Below, piece by piece: positions 7,744 through 17,597 of a stretch of DNA of 35,490 nucleotides. The first letter of the stretch is position 1; the number at the start of each line of letters is the position of its first letter. The position numbers and the translations under genes are program-made. This stretch comes from Clostridia bacterium (GTDB lineage: Bacteria; Bacillota; Clostridia; TANB77; CAG-508): NCBI GenBank assembly GCA_017410505.1, contig JAFQQR010000030.1, positions 1 to 35,490 on the forward strand, read 5' to 3'. Below the pieces are notes generated by a model that did not search any database, was not told where the DNA came from, and saw nothing but the letters and a program-made list of their open reading frames with translations.

Positions 7744-9375
7744 ATGAAAGAAATAAAAAAATTGATATCAAATGTGTCAAGTGAAGTTAAAGAATTAGCA
7801 AATAAATTTCCACTTTCAATGCTAGTAATAGTATTTGTTACAATATTGTGTAGTGTGACATTAGACCAAAACTTTTCAAAAGATGCTGAAAATATGTTAG
7901 AAAGAATATATGTATTTTGTATAATATGGACTTTTGGTACATTTTTTACAGAGACATTTTTCAAAGAAAAAACAAATAGAATAATAAGTTATGTATTGAC
8001 AAGTGGAGTAAGTTTAATATTTACGCATATTTTATTATCAAATTCAACAACTGATATTGTAAAGCACGAAACTATTAAAATTTTAAGTGCGTATGTAATT
8101 ATACTAATTGTTTTAAGTATATATAAATCAATAAAAAATGCAGATTTAAAGTTTGAAGAATATTGCTTAAGAGTTTTTAGAGATTTATTTAATACAACAA
8201 CCACATATATAATTTTAAATATTGGAATTACAATAGTAGCCGCCATCTTTATAGAATTAATACTAGATGGAGGGAAAATAAATATTTTACAAAGATTAAT
8301 GGTATTGATATTAGGATTTTATTATGTGCCTTCACTTATTTATACAGTATCAAGTGTTAATAAAAAAGAGATAGGTTCATTTATCAAAGGATTAGTATTA
8401 TATGTATTGTTACCACTAACTGTTATCGCAATGGCTATAATATATATATACATAGCTAAAATAATAATATTAAATGATATGCCAGAAAACATAATTTATA
8501 GAATATTAGCAGGAATTTTCATTGTAGCTTTTCCTGTATGGAATATGGCAAATAATTATAGTAAAGACAATAAAGTTATAAGTAAAATTGTAAAATTATT
8601 ACCATACTTATATGCTCCATTTATTTTATTAGAAATCTATTCTATAGGTACAAGAATAAATGAATTTGGGGTGACGCCACTTAGATATATATCATGTGCA
8701 TTTATAGTGTTTCAAGTAATTGCTCTTGCACTTACTTTCTATAAAGAGAAAGAAAAAATTTTAAATATATTTATATTTTCAGCAGTTCTTGTATTTATAG
8801 CATGTGTTACACCTTTAGGTTTTGATAATATATCAAATTTAAGCCAAAAGAAAATAATAGAAAGCATTATGCCTAAAAATCAAGAGTTTGATGATTTAAC
8901 TGATGAAGAAAAGGAGAAGGTTAAGAGTGCATATAAATATTTATTAGATCAAGTAGATAATGAAAAATATATACCTAACTATTTATCAGATGAAGATAAA
9001 AACAAAATGAATACGTACAGTAACCATGTTTCAGGTAAAAAGGTAAAAAAATATATATCTTTAAATAAAGAATTAGAATTAAATGTTGAGGAATATAAAA
9101 ATATATCTTATGTAAAAGCAGAAACAGAAAATTTTGATGATACTTTGGAATTAGAAGAGATTGATGAAAAAATAGACTTAGAAGGTTTAGTAGCAGAATT
9201 AATAAAAAATAAAGATATAAGTAATACTAAAGTAAATGAATATTTCGAAAAAAATAATATTGTTAGAATAAATGATACAAAAGATATGTTTATATCAAAT
9301 ATTTATATTAGATATTACGATGATAGTGAATCAATTGAAAACTTAACAATAAAAGGATATTTATTAGAAAAGTAG
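7744..9375 (+). CDS. DUF4153 integral membrane protein
   Basis: The 543-residue protein has about ten hydrophobic segments over its first 370 residues and a soluble, acidic C-terminal domain of about 170 residues. The signature RINEFGVTPLRYI near residue 305 is characteristic of DUF4153 proteins, whose function is unknown. It is translationally close to the DUF2207-like gene upstream. PolA follows after 31 bp with its own GGGAGG, so all three may be cotranscribed. Confidence 0.75.
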   Translation: MKEIKKLISNVSSEVKELANKFPLSMLVIVFVTILCSVTLDQNFSKDAENMLERIYVFCIIWTFGTFFTETFFKEKTNRIISYVLTSGVSLIFTHILLSNSTTDIVKHETIKILSAYVIILIVLSIYKSIKNADLKFEEYCLRVFRDLFNTTTTYIILNIGITIVAAIFIELILDGGKINILQRLMVLILGFYYVPSLIYTVSSVNKKEIGSFIKGLVLYVLLPLTVIAMAIIYIYIAKIIILNDMPENIIYRILAGIFIVAFPVWNMANNYSKDNKVISKIVKLLPYLYAPFILLEIYSIGTRINEFGVTPLRYISCAFIVFQVIALALTFYKEKEKILNIFIFSAVLVFIACVTPLGFDNISNLSQKKIIESIMPKNQEFDDLTDEEKEKVKSAYKYLLDQVDNEKYIPNYLSDEDKNKMNTYSNHVSGKKVKKYISLNKELELNVEEYKNISYVKAETENFDDTLELEEIDEKIDLEGLVAELIKNKDISNTKVNEYFEKNNIVRINDTKDMFISNIYIRYYDDSESIENLTIKGYLLEK

Positions 9376-9406
9376 AAAAATTTTATAAATATAAGGGAGG
9401 ACAATT

Positions 9407-12146
9407 TTGAAAAAACTAGTATTAATTGATGGAAACAGTATAATGAATAGAGCATTTTATGGAATAATGGGAAGTAAAGCTCTAACGACAAAGGATGGGA
9501 AATATACAAATGCAGTATATGGTTTTTTGGCGATTTTGTTTAAATTAATAGAAGATGAAAATCCAGATTATTTAGGAGTATCATTTGACTTAAAAGGACC
9601 TACAGCAAGACATAAATTGTATGAAGGTTATAAAGCAAATAGAAAAGGAATGCCAAATGAACTTGCAGAACAAATGCCACTCATAAAAGAAGTTTTAAGA
9701 GCAATGAATATAGACATAGTTGAAAAAGAAGGATATGAAGGTGACGATATAATTGGAACATTATCAAAATATGGAGAGGAAAAAGGATTAGAAGTAATAA
9801 TTCTTTCAGGAGATAGAGATACATTCCAATTAGCAACAGATCAAGTAAAAATACACATACCAAGAACTAAAGCTGGAAAAACAGAAACAGAAATTTATGA
9901 CAGAAAAAAAGTACAAGAAGTTTATGGAATAGAACCAAAACAATTAATTGAAGTAAAAGGATTACAAGGAGATACATCAGATAATATTCCAGGAGTACCA
10001 GGTATAGGAGAAAAAACAGCGCTTTCTTTAATACAAAAATATGAAACAATAGAAAACTTATATAAAAAATTGGAAGCAGGAGAATCAGATTTAAAAGGAA
10101 AACAAAAAGAAAAGATAGAAGATAATAAGGAATTAGCGTTTTTATCAAGAACACTAGGAGAGATAGATACGCATGTACCAATTGAAGATACATTAGAACA
10201 ACTAAAAGTAGAAGAATGGGACAAGCCAAAAGTATTAGAAATATTTAAAGAGTTGAATTTTAAAAGATATATAGATAGATTTAATTTAATTCAAGAGGCT
10301 GGAAGTCAGATGTCAGAAGTAGAGGTTCGGAAAAATAGAAGATTTATATAAAATTAAAAATAAATCAATAGAAGAAATAAAAGATATATTAAAAGAACAA
10401 AAAGAAATGATTTTTTATATAAATACTTCAAAAGATGAAGTTCAATCAAAAATAATAAAAGAAGCAATAACAGGAATAGGAATTCTTAATAAAAAAGCAA
10501 ATGAATCATATTATATAAATCTAAAAGAGAACAACAATCAACTTCAAGAATTAAAAGAAATTTGGGAAAATGAGGAAATATATAAAATAGGAATAGATTT
10601 AAGCAGAATATATATATTATTAAAACAAGAAGGGATTAATCTAAAAGGCATAAAATTTGATAGCAGTATAGCAGCATATATTTTAAATCCGACAAATAAT
10701 AAATTAAAAATAGAAAATTTAGCAGAAGAATATCTAGAAATAGATGTTAATGAAGTTTTAGAAGAAGATACAAATAAAAAAGGAGAACAGATTAATTTAT
10801 TTGATGAAATAAATAATGAAGAGCAAATAGAAAAAGATAAAGTTGATGAGAAAAAATATACATTTTATTCATATTTAATTTGTAAGCTACAAGAAATAAC
10901 AATGAAAAAATTAGAAGAAATAAATGCAATAGACCTATTTAATAATATAGATATGCCAACAATAGAAGTATTAGCAGATATGCAATGGAATGGAATGTAT
11001 GCAGACGAAGAAGAACTTAACAAATTTGGAAATCAATTAAAAGAACAATTGGAAATAAAAACAAAAACGATATATGAAATGGCAGGAGAAGAATTTAATA
11101 TAAATTCAACCAAACAACTAGGAGAAATATTGTTTGAAAAAATGAAATTACCAGTTGTAAAGAAAACAAAAAGTGGATATTCAACAGATGTTGATGTATT
11201 AGAAAAATTAAAATCAGAAGATCCGATAATATCAGAAATATTAGATTATAGACAATTAATGAAACTAAACTCAACATATGTAGAAGGATTAAAACCATAT
11301 ATCAACCCAAAAACAAAAAGAATACACTCATTTTTTCATCAAACAATAACAGCAACAGGAAGAATAAGTTCAACAGAACCAAATTTACAAAATATACCAA
11401 CAAGATTCGAGCTAGGAAAACAAGTAAGAAAAATATTCAAACCAGAAGAAGGAAAAGTTTACATAGATGCAGATTATTCACAAATAGAATTAAGAGTTTT
11501 AGCACATATGTCAGAAGATAAACATATGGTTCAAGCATTTAAAGAAGATCAAGACATCCATAAACAAGCAGCATCAAAAGTATTTAAAACACCAATAGAT
11601 GAAGTAACAAAAGAACAAAGAAGTAATGCAAAAGCAGTAAACTTTGGAATAGTATATGGAATAAGTGACTTTGGATTAGGAGAACAATTAGGAATATCAA
11701 GAAAAAAAGCAAAGCAATATATAGATGAATATTTAACAGAATATGAAGGTATCAAAAAATTTATGGATAATATGACAGAAAAAGCAAAAGAAATCGGATA
11801 TGTGGAAACTTTATTTAATAGAAGAAGATACATACCAGAATTAAAATCAAATAATTATATGGTAAGACAATTTGGAAGTAGAGCTGCAATGAATACACCA
11901 ATACAAGGAACAGCAGCAGATATAATGAAAATAGCTATGATAAATGTATATAATGAATTAGTAAAAAGAAATTTGAAAGCAAAAATAGTATTACAGGTAC
12001 ATGATGAGATGATGATAGAGGCTCCAATTGAAGAGGCTGAAGAAGTAAAAGAGATAATTAAAAGAGAAATGGAAAGTGCAATTGTGTTAAAAGTACCATT
12101 AATAGCAGATGTGTCAGAAGCAGAGAACTGGTACGAATGCAAGTGA
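9407..12146 (+). CDS. polA: DNA polymerase I, interrupted by a +1 frameshift
   Basis: Repair and Okazaki-fragment polymerase. It starts at TTG with GGGAGG eight bases upstream. Reading join(9407..10327, 10329..12146), i.e. skipping C10328, gives 912 residues, the usual length. Residues 1-290 are the 5'-nuclease (LVLIDGNS, EGYEGDDIIG, SGDRDTFQLA, GDTSDNIPGVPGIGEKTA). About 310-480 corresponds to the 3'-exonuclease fold but has no DxE motif, as in Bacillus-type enzymes. The polymerase domain has motif A (DADYSQIELR), motif B (RSNAKAVNFGIVYG) and motif C (VHDEM). In the annotated frame translation would stop at 10351 after RKNRRFI; the shift to Gly308 restores VEVGKIEDLYKIKNKSIEE, the natural linker after the nuclease domain. 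All catalytic motifs on both sides are intact, so decay is unlikely. A 29-bp hairpin repeat abuts the stop codon. Confidence 0.92.
10325..10331 (+). other. +1 frameshift site GTT-C-GGA in polA
   Basis: In the zero frame this reads GTT CGG A; the continuing frame needs GTT GGA. One extra C makes an in-frame CGG. AGAGG lies immediately upstream, a possible but unproven stimulatory Shine-Dalgarno-like element. Confidence 0.8.
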
Positions 12147-12175
12147 TGTCCAAAGGGGACGTTTCTTTTTGGACA
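12147..12175 (+). repeat. 29-bp hairpin repeat, copy 1
   Basis: Begins TGTCCAAA and ends TTTGGACA, with GGGACGTTTC in the middle. It starts one base after the polA stop and is followed by TGAAAGGAG, the binding site for the next gene. Family members: 21812-21840, 27642-27670 and 29269-29297 (inverted). Confidence 0.85.
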
Positions 12176-12193
12176 TGAAAGGAGTAGTTTAAA

Positions 12194-12763
12194 ATAGTTA
12201 TTATAAAGAAAAAAACAATAATGATTTTAGCCATAATATTTATTATAGGCACAATAATAGCCATTATAGATATTCCAAGTAAAATACAAAAAAATATATA
12301 CAAAAAGCAATATACGGAATATGTACTAAAATATTCTCAAGAATACAATGTAGATGAAAATTTAGTTTATGCAGTAATAAAAGCAGAAAGTAATTTTAAT
12401 CCAAATGCAAAATCTAATAAGAATGCAATAGGATTGATGCAACTTATGGAAAGTACAGCTAAAGATATAATTAAAAAAGTGGATTTGCAAATACCAGATA
12501 ATGAAATAGGAGAAAAATTGCAAGAGGCTGATGTAAATATAAATTTAGGAACTAAATATTTATCTATTTTAATAGATAGATATCAAAATGTAGAAATAGC
12601 AGTTACTGCATATAATGCTGGTATTGGAACAGTAGATAATTGGATTGAAAAAGGGATAATCAAATCAGATGGTTCTGATGTTGAGAATATTCCATATAAA
12701 GAAACAAATAATTATGTTAGAAAAATTTTAAGAGATTATAAAATTTATACAAATTTAGAGTAA
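12194..12763 (+). CDS. Membrane-anchored lytic transglycosylase (SLT family)
   Basis: Peptidoglycan lytic transglycosylase that cleaves the MurNAc-GlcNAc bond outside the membrane. From the ATG at 12221 the protein is 180 residues: a signal anchor (about 1-18), then the SLT domain with catalytic Glu56 in AVIKAESNFNP and the GLMQLMESTA and TAYNAGIGTVDNW motifs. That ATG has no ribosome binding site. AAAGGAG at 12178-12184 instead points to 12194, where the same frame begins with ATA (ATA GTT ATT ATA AAG AAA AAA), which would add a typical basic n-region (IVIIKKKTI). I give 12194 as the likely start, with 12221 as the conservative alternative. Compact, with no further domains. Confidence 0.8.
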   Translation: MVIIKKKTIMILAIIFIIGTIIAIIDIPSKIQKNIYKKQYTEYVLKYSQEYNVDENLVYAVIKAESNFNPNAKSNKNAIGLMQLMESTAKDIIKKVDLQIPDNEIGEKLQEADVNINLGTKYLSILIDRYQNVEIAVTAYNAGIGTVDNWIEKGIIKSDGSDVENIPYKETNNYVRKILRDYKIYTNLE

Positions 12764-12914
12764 TGATTCAGGTTTAATAATACATATTAAATGGTATTTC
12801 TTATGGCTTAAAATATAAATTGAATTGTTATATCAAATAGAAAAAATAATTTAAAATACTGGACAAATAATAAAAAATGAAATAAAATATAGTCAACAGA
12901 AAGGGAGAAAATTT

Positions 12915-14147
12915 ATGATATTAGAACAGTTAATTTTCACTATATTTGCATTTGTATTATTTGTCTATATTTTTTTTAAGATGATAAAAGAAAATGATAC
13001 TAATTATATTGGTGTGTTAATAATACAAGCAATAGGAATTGCTTTGAATTTTATAGAAGTATTGTTAAAAATACAGTTAAGTCCATTTTTTATGGTGTTT
13101 AAATATATGCTTGGAATTATAGTACCTATAGCTATTATGATGCTAGAAAGAAGAAATATACCATTAATCCAAGTGCTAAATGTAGCTAAAGCTAAAATAT
13201 ATTTAAAATTAGGAAATAACAAGAAAGCAAAGGAACAATTAATAAATTTAGTAACGAAATATCCAGAAAATTATATTGGGCATAAAATGTTAGCCGAAAT
13301 ATATGAACTAGAAGGTGGAATGAGAAAAGCAATAGATGAATATGTGCAAGCAATAGATATAAATAAACAAGATTATGATTCATATTACAAAGTAGCTGAA
13401 TTATTAAATAACCTAGAAAAATCTGATGAGGCATCAGAAATGTTGTTTAGTTTGCTAAATAAAAAGCCAGATTATTATAAAGCAACTGAATTATTAGGAG
13501 ATATATTATTATCAAAGGAAATGTATAAAGAAGCAGTAAATGTATATCAAGATGCATTAAAATATAATCCTTTAAGTTTTGAATTAAATTACAATTTGGG
13601 AATAGCATATACAATGCTTAATGATTTCCAGAATGCAAGAATATGTTATGAAAAAGCGGCAGATATAAATTCACTTTTATATAATGCAAAATACTCATTA
13701 GCAGAAATTTCGTTAATATATAAAGAATTAGAAGAAGCAGAGAAATATTTTATGGAAGCATTAGAAGATGATGAATTATCAGCAGATAGTTATTATGAGC
13801 TTTCAAAAATAGCACTGATTAAAGGTGAAAAAGAAAAAGCTATACAATTTGCAAATGTAGCAATAGATATAGATTCATTAAAGATTGCTCCAAAAATAAA
13901 AAAAGATCCATTATTTATACCAATACTTGCAAAAATTTCAATACCATTTAATTTAGAAGCATCAGGGCAAATGCAAGGAAAACTACAAGAAAAGGAAATA
14001 AAAGCAAAAGAACATTTGGAAGATATGTTTGATATAACTAGAAATTTAAGTTATAACGATATTAGAATGTTAAAAAGAAATTCATATGATAAAGGTGGAA
14101 AAAATATAGAAGATAAACAGAATGAAGAACAAATAGAGAGAGAATAA
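12915..14147 (+). CDS. Membrane-anchored TPR protein
   Basis: The 410-residue protein has two or three N-terminal membrane segments (about 5-22, 33-52, 57-75), followed by at least six tetratricopeptide repeats between about 95 and 330 (for example LGDILLSKEMYKEAVNVYQDALKY... and the LGIAYTMLNDFQNARICYEKA type). A charged C-terminal tail follows. TPR arrays act as protein-docking scaffolds; the partner cannot be told from the sequence. The binding site GGGAG lies nine bases before ATG. It sits between the transglycosylase and dpaA, which would suit a cell-envelope or sporulation role, but this is inference only. Confidence 0.8.
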   Translation: MILEQLIFTIFAFVLFVYIFFKMIKENDTNYIGVLIIQAIGIALNFIEVLLKIQLSPFFMVFKYMLGIIVPIAIMMLERRNIPLIQVLNVAKAKIYLKLGNNKKAKEQLINLVTKYPENYIGHKMLAEIYELEGGMRKAIDEYVQAIDINKQDYDSYYKVAELLNNLEKSDEASEMLFSLLNKKPDYYKATELLGDILLSKEMYKEAVNVYQDALKYNPLSFELNYNLGIAYTMLNDFQNARICYEKAADINSLLYNAKYSLAEISLIYKELEEAEKYFMEALEDDELSADSYYELSKIALIKGEKEKAIQFANVAIDIDSLKIAPKIKKDPLFIPILAKISIPFNLEASGQMQGKLQEKEIKAKEHLEDMFDITRNLSYNDIRMLKRNSYDKGGKNIEDKQNEEQIERE

Positions 14148-14238
14148 TTTTTTTTATAAGGATAGTAGAAATATACTCATAAAATTTTGAAAAATAAATA
14201 TACTAAATAGAAGAATTATTTTTTGAAAGAGGGATTTT

Positions 14239-15117
14239 ATGGGGACAAATTTTACGATTGTTGGTGGGGACTTAAGAATAATAAAATTAGCAAATATGTT
14301 AGCAACAGATGGAAATACTATATATGCATATGGTGTAGAAAAAGCAGAAGAATTAAAAGAAAATGCAAATATTATAATATGTGATAAATTAATTGATGCA
14401 GTAAAAAATTCAGAAATTATAATTGGGCCAATACCATTTTCAAGTAATGGGAAAGATATAAATTCACCATTTAGTGATAACCAAATATCAATTAGAGAAT
14501 TGATGCATGTTATAAATGCAAAAATATTAATTGCAGGAAGTTTAACTCCTGAAGTTTATAGTTTAGCAAATGATGAATATATAGAAATAATAGATTTAAT
14601 GAAAAGAGAGGAATTGGCAGTTTTAAACACAATATCAACAGCAGAAGGGGCAATAGAAATAATAATTGCAAATACAAATAAAATAATACATGGAAGTAAA
14701 GTGTTAATATTAGGATTTGGAAGAATTGGGAAAGTGTTAGCGAGAAAGTTAATAGGACTGTCTGCTAAAGTAACATGTGCGGCCAGAAAAGACGAGGATT
14801 TGGCATGGATTAAAGCGTATGGGTATGATGAAACAAATATAAATGCAATTGGAGAAAATTTGGCTGAATATGATGTGATAGTTAATACTGTTCCGCATCT
14901 TATTTTGACAGAGGAAAGACTTAAATATGTGAAAGATGATTGTTTGTTAGTTGATTTGGCATCAAATCCTGGTGGGATAGATAAAAGGGTTGCTAAAAAT
15001 AAAAAGTTGAAGTTGATATGGGCGTTAGCTTTGCCGGGAAAAGTGGCTCCGACTACTACTGCTGAATTTATAAAAGAGACGGTTTATAATGTATTAAAGG
15101 AAATATACAAAAAATAA
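14239..15117 (+). CDS. dpaA: Dipicolinate synthase subunit A
   Basis: Subunit of the enzyme that makes pyridine-2,6-dicarboxylate (dipicolinic acid) from a lysine-pathway intermediate in the mother cell during sporulation. The 292-residue protein starts with FTIVGGDLRIIKLANML, characteristic of DpaA/SpoVFA, and has a second Rossmann NAD(P) motif, VLILGFGRIGKVLARKL (about 154-170). The conserved segment NTVPHLILTEE and a C-terminal LPGKVAPTTTAEFI complete the family pattern. AGAGGG precedes the ATG. The flavoprotein partner gene dpaB, usually adjacent, is not here; uppP follows instead. Presence of dpaA indicates an endospore former. Confidence 0.88.
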   Translation: MGTNFTIVGGDLRIIKLANMLATDGNTIYAYGVEKAEELKENANIIICDKLIDAVKNSEIIIGPIPFSSNGKDINSPFSDNQISIRELMHVINAKILIAGSLTPEVYSLANDEYIEIIDLMKREELAVLNTISTAEGAIEIIIANTNKIIHGSKVLILGFGRIGKVLARKLIGLSAKVTCAARKDEDLAWIKAYGYDETNINAIGENLAEYDVIVNTVPHLILTEERLKYVKDDCLLVDLASNPGGIDKRVAKNKKLKLIWALALPGKVAPTTTAEFIKETVYNVLKEIYKK

Positions 15118-15182
15118 TTTTATTAATTATAAATAAGCCGTGTAAAATGTTAATAAAAAACAAAAGAAGGGAAGAGGATAAA

Positions 15183-15971
15183 ATGAATGAAATTATACAA
15201 GCGTTAATTTTGGGAATAGTTCAGGGGTTAACAGAGTTGTTACCGATATCAAGTTCTGCGCATTTGAATTTGATACCTTGGATATTTAATTGGGAAATAC
15301 AAGAAAGTTTTGATGTGGCTTTACATTTTGGAACATTACTTGCGATAGTAATATTTTTCTTTAAAGATTGGTTAAAGTTAATAGAAGGTGGATATAAACA
15401 AGTTGTGAAAAAAGAAAAAAGCTTTGAAGGAAAAATGTTTTGGTATTTAGTAATTGCTACAATACCAGGTGGAGCAATAGGTTTTTTATTAGACCATTTT
15501 ATAGGTGATAGTTTGGGTAAATATCCTTTAGTAATTGCAACATCTTTAATAGTAATGGGAATAATATTATATTTTGTAGATAAAAAAGCACCAGCAACAA
15601 CAGATTATGAACATATGACATTTAAACAAACATTTTTAATAGGATTTTCACAAGCTTTGGCTTTTATACCAGGAGTGTCACGTTCAGGTATAACAATGAC
15701 AACAGGAAGAGTGATGGGAGTAGATAGAGAGTCAACAGCTAAATATTCATTCTTATTATCTACACCAATAGTTGTTGGAGCAACACTTTATAAGTTTAAG
15801 GATTTTGTTTTGAATATTCCATTTTTTGTTGGAGTTTTAGCAAGTTTTATAGTTGGTGTAATAGTTATTAAATTTTTACTTGAATATTTGAAAAAGGGAA
15901 GTTTTAAAATTTTTGCTATATATAGAGTTGTTTTAGGTTTATTCATTATAGGGTTGTACATAGTTAGATAA
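15183..15971 (+). CDS. uppP: Undecaprenyl-diphosphatase (UppP/BacA)
   Basis: Integral membrane phosphatase that recycles undecaprenyl diphosphate to the monophosphate carrier used for peptidoglycan and other wall polymers; it also confers bacitracin tolerance. The 262-residue protein has about seven or eight membrane segments and both family motifs: QGLTELLPISSSAHL (about 11-25), where the commoner form is SSTGH, and PGVSRSGITM (about 163-172). The start at 15183 has AAGAGG upstream; the longer frame from 15147 has no binding site. The gene ends at a bidirectional terminator. Confidence 0.92.
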   Translation: MNEIIQALILGIVQGLTELLPISSSAHLNLIPWIFNWEIQESFDVALHFGTLLAIVIFFFKDWLKLIEGGYKQVVKKEKSFEGKMFWYLVIATIPGGAIGFLLDHFIGDSLGKYPLVIATSLIVMGIILYFVDKKAPATTDYEHMTFKQTFLIGFSQALAFIPGVSRSGITMTTGRVMGVDRESTAKYSFLLSTPIVVGATLYKFKDFVLNIPFFVGVLASFIVGVIVIKFLLEYLKKGSFKIFAIYRVVLGLFIIGLYIVR

Positions 15972-15995
15972 TATTAAGATTTACAAAATAAAAAT

Positions 15996-16042
15996 AATAA
16001 ACTCAGGTTTTATACAGTTGTATATTTCCTGAGTTTATTTAT
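15996..16042. terminator. Bidirectional terminator between uppP and telA
   Basis: Perfect 12-bp stem AATAAACTCAGG / CCTGAGTTTATT, with a small inner hairpin (ATAC/GTAT) in the loop. T-rich sequence lies on the right and A-rich sequence on the left, so it can end both uppP (plus) and telA (minus). Confidence 0.75.
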
Positions 16043-16085
16043 GTTCTTATTTAACATAAGATTAGAATTAGTTATTTTATTTAGA

Positions 16086-17378
16086 TTATTTTACAGTTAC
16101 ATCTGAAGAAATATTTTTAGACATAAGAGAATAATTTTTCTGTTCAATTGCTTGCATTGTTTTCATTCCTTCAATACATTTTTGTGATGCTTGTTTGCGA
16201 GTTTCATTTACCTTGATTACCATATCATCAATGTATTCTTGTACTGTTGCTAAATCCTCAATGGCAACTGCAGCTGCATATAGTTCTTCTTGTGCGGCAA
16301 TCATATTATCATGAAGCATTTTAGCATTACCAGTAAGCAATTTTGAAGTAATACCTCTTATTGTTTTTTGAATACTTAATGCTTCTTTTTGTTTGATAGC
16401 ACCAATAGCAATAGCATACTGCCATGTCCAAAGTGGAATTACTAAACTTTCGATTTCATCAATTTTTTCACAAATAATTTCATTGCCACATATAAGCACT
16501 GATAATTGAGGTACACTCTGTACTGTAGATACACGAATAGTTTGAATTGTAAATTTTCTTCTTTCCATTCTATCTATTGCACTTTTAAGCATATTAGCTT
16601 CATTCATTTCAGTAAGATCTAATGTATCTTTTTTTGTAAATGCAGAAAGTTTTTCAGCTGCATCTTCAATCATCAAGTCAAGAGCTATGCAGTCAAGCTC
16701 AAAGTCAGAAATTTGGGTATAAGTATTTTGACCCATTTCTTCATATACTTGGATATCCTTTTGAAGACTAAGTTGTTGTTTTTTTAATTCAATTTCTACA
16801 TCTTTAATATTTTTCATGATAGACTCATGTTCAGCTAAAGCTTTGTACATTTTTTTCTTAGCGTTTTTCATAGATATCATATCTTTGATACTTGAAAAAA
16901 CTCCCCATTCTTTTTTATCTGGATCTACACTTACTTTTTTAACGATTTCTTTTGGATTATTAGATTTAAGTGTAGCCACAAGATCAGTAATAGGGTCTGC
17001 AATTTCACCAGCTTCATTGGCAGAATACTTGGAAATAATGATTTCAGCATGTTTAGTCATTGGACTTTCTTTCGCACTTCCAAAAGTTTGAATATCTCTA
17101 GAAATTAAATAATCAATCCCATCGATACGTGATAAAACTTCTTTTTGTTCATTATCATTTAAAGATTCAAAAGTACGAGTTCTTACTTCGTTTACAACTT
17201 TTGTATTTGCTAGTGGATTTTCCCGAGAAGTTGGAATAGGTTGATTAATATCTTTTCGATAGTTGCTTATAAGCTTTTGTAAACGGCTGCTTTGCTGAGG
17301 AAAGTTTTCTTCTTGAACTATAGGTTCAGGTTCTTTAAAACTAACTTCTTGTTGTGGTTGTAAATTTTCTTCTGGCAT
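16086..17378 (-). CDS. telA: TelA-family toxic-anion resistance protein
   Basis: The 430-residue soluble, mostly alpha-helical protein carries a TelA/KlaA domain from about residue 70 to 415 (FGSAKESPMTKHAE, AIDRMERRKFTIQTIRVSTVQSVPQLSVL, VIPLWTWQYAIAIG). WTWQYAIAIG near residue 315 is characteristic of the family. Members are linked to tellurite resistance and envelope stress; the biochemical activity is unsettled. The N-terminal 65 residues are Pro/Gln/Glu-rich. Start: ATG with AAAGGAGG upstream and a good minus-strand promoter (17455-17483). Its neighbours, an XpaC-like protein and a solute-binding-like protein, are typical companions. One in-frame CGG occurs near 17222 (PTSREN) without any frameshift. 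Confidence 0.88.
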   Translation of the reverse strand: MPEENLQPQQEVSFKEPEPIVQEENFPQQSSRLQKLISNYRKDINQPIPTSRENPLANTKVVNEVRTRTFESLNDNEQKEVLSRIDGIDYLISRDIQTFGSAKESPMTKHAEIIISKYSANEAGEIADPITDLVATLKSNNPKEIVKKVSVDPDKKEWGVFSSIKDMISMKNAKKKMYKALAEHESIMKNIKDVEIELKKQQLSLQKDIQVYEEMGQNTYTQISDFELDCIALDLMIEDAAEKLSAFTKKDTLDLTEMNEANMLKSAIDRMERRKFTIQTIRVSTVQSVPQLSVLICGNEIICEKIDEIESLVIPLWTWQYAIAIGAIKQKEALSIQKTIRGITSKLLTGNAKMLHDNMIAAQEELYAAAVAIEDLATVQEYIDDMVIKVNETRKQASQKCIEGMKTMQAIEQKNYSLMSKNISSDVTVK

Positions 17379-17454
17379 AATTATACCTCCTTTAATGAGT
17401 TAATAGATGCATAATAAAATACTAATTCTATTCAATTTTTAATGTGCGGTTTAA

Positions 17455-17483
17455 ATTATAGCATAAAATCTGATTTTTATCAA
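17455..17483 (-). promoter_or_regulatory. Promoter of telA
   Basis: On the minus strand: TTGATA (17478-17483), 17-bp spacer, TATAAT (17455-17460), about 80 bp upstream of the telA start. It overlaps the repeat relic at 17455-17531. Confidence 0.7.
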
Positions 17484-17531
17484 CATTTAGAACGGCCAAA
17501 TTCTATGCTACACTAAATTGTAACTAGTTTT
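17455..17531. repeat. Relic of a small hairpin repeat shared with 31196-31300
   Basis: Shares TCAACATTTAGAAC, then TTCTATG and ACACTnAAnTGTAA in the same order with 31196-31300. The left hairpin arm present in the other copy is missing here. Short and degenerate; probably a decayed mobile repeat that now carries the telA promoter. Confidence 0.45.
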
Positions 17532-17536
17532 TTGAA

Positions 17537-17570
17537 TAAAAAAACCACTAAATACATTTGTATTCAGTGG
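17537..17570 (-). terminator. Terminator of the minus-strand SBP/XpaC-like pair
   Basis: On the minus strand, a 12-bp stem (CCACTGAATACA / TGTATTTAGTGG, one mismatch) is followed by seven Ts, 27 bp downstream of the stop at 17598. It separates this pair transcriptionally from telA. Confidence 0.75.
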
Positions 17571-17597
17571 CTAAATATATTTATGCGTTATTTTTTT

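Noticed and set aside
10325-10331. polA, radA and pyrG as pseudogenes
   Set aside because: They are essential or core genes with all motifs intact and no second type of lesion; total lengths after skipping the extra base are normal.
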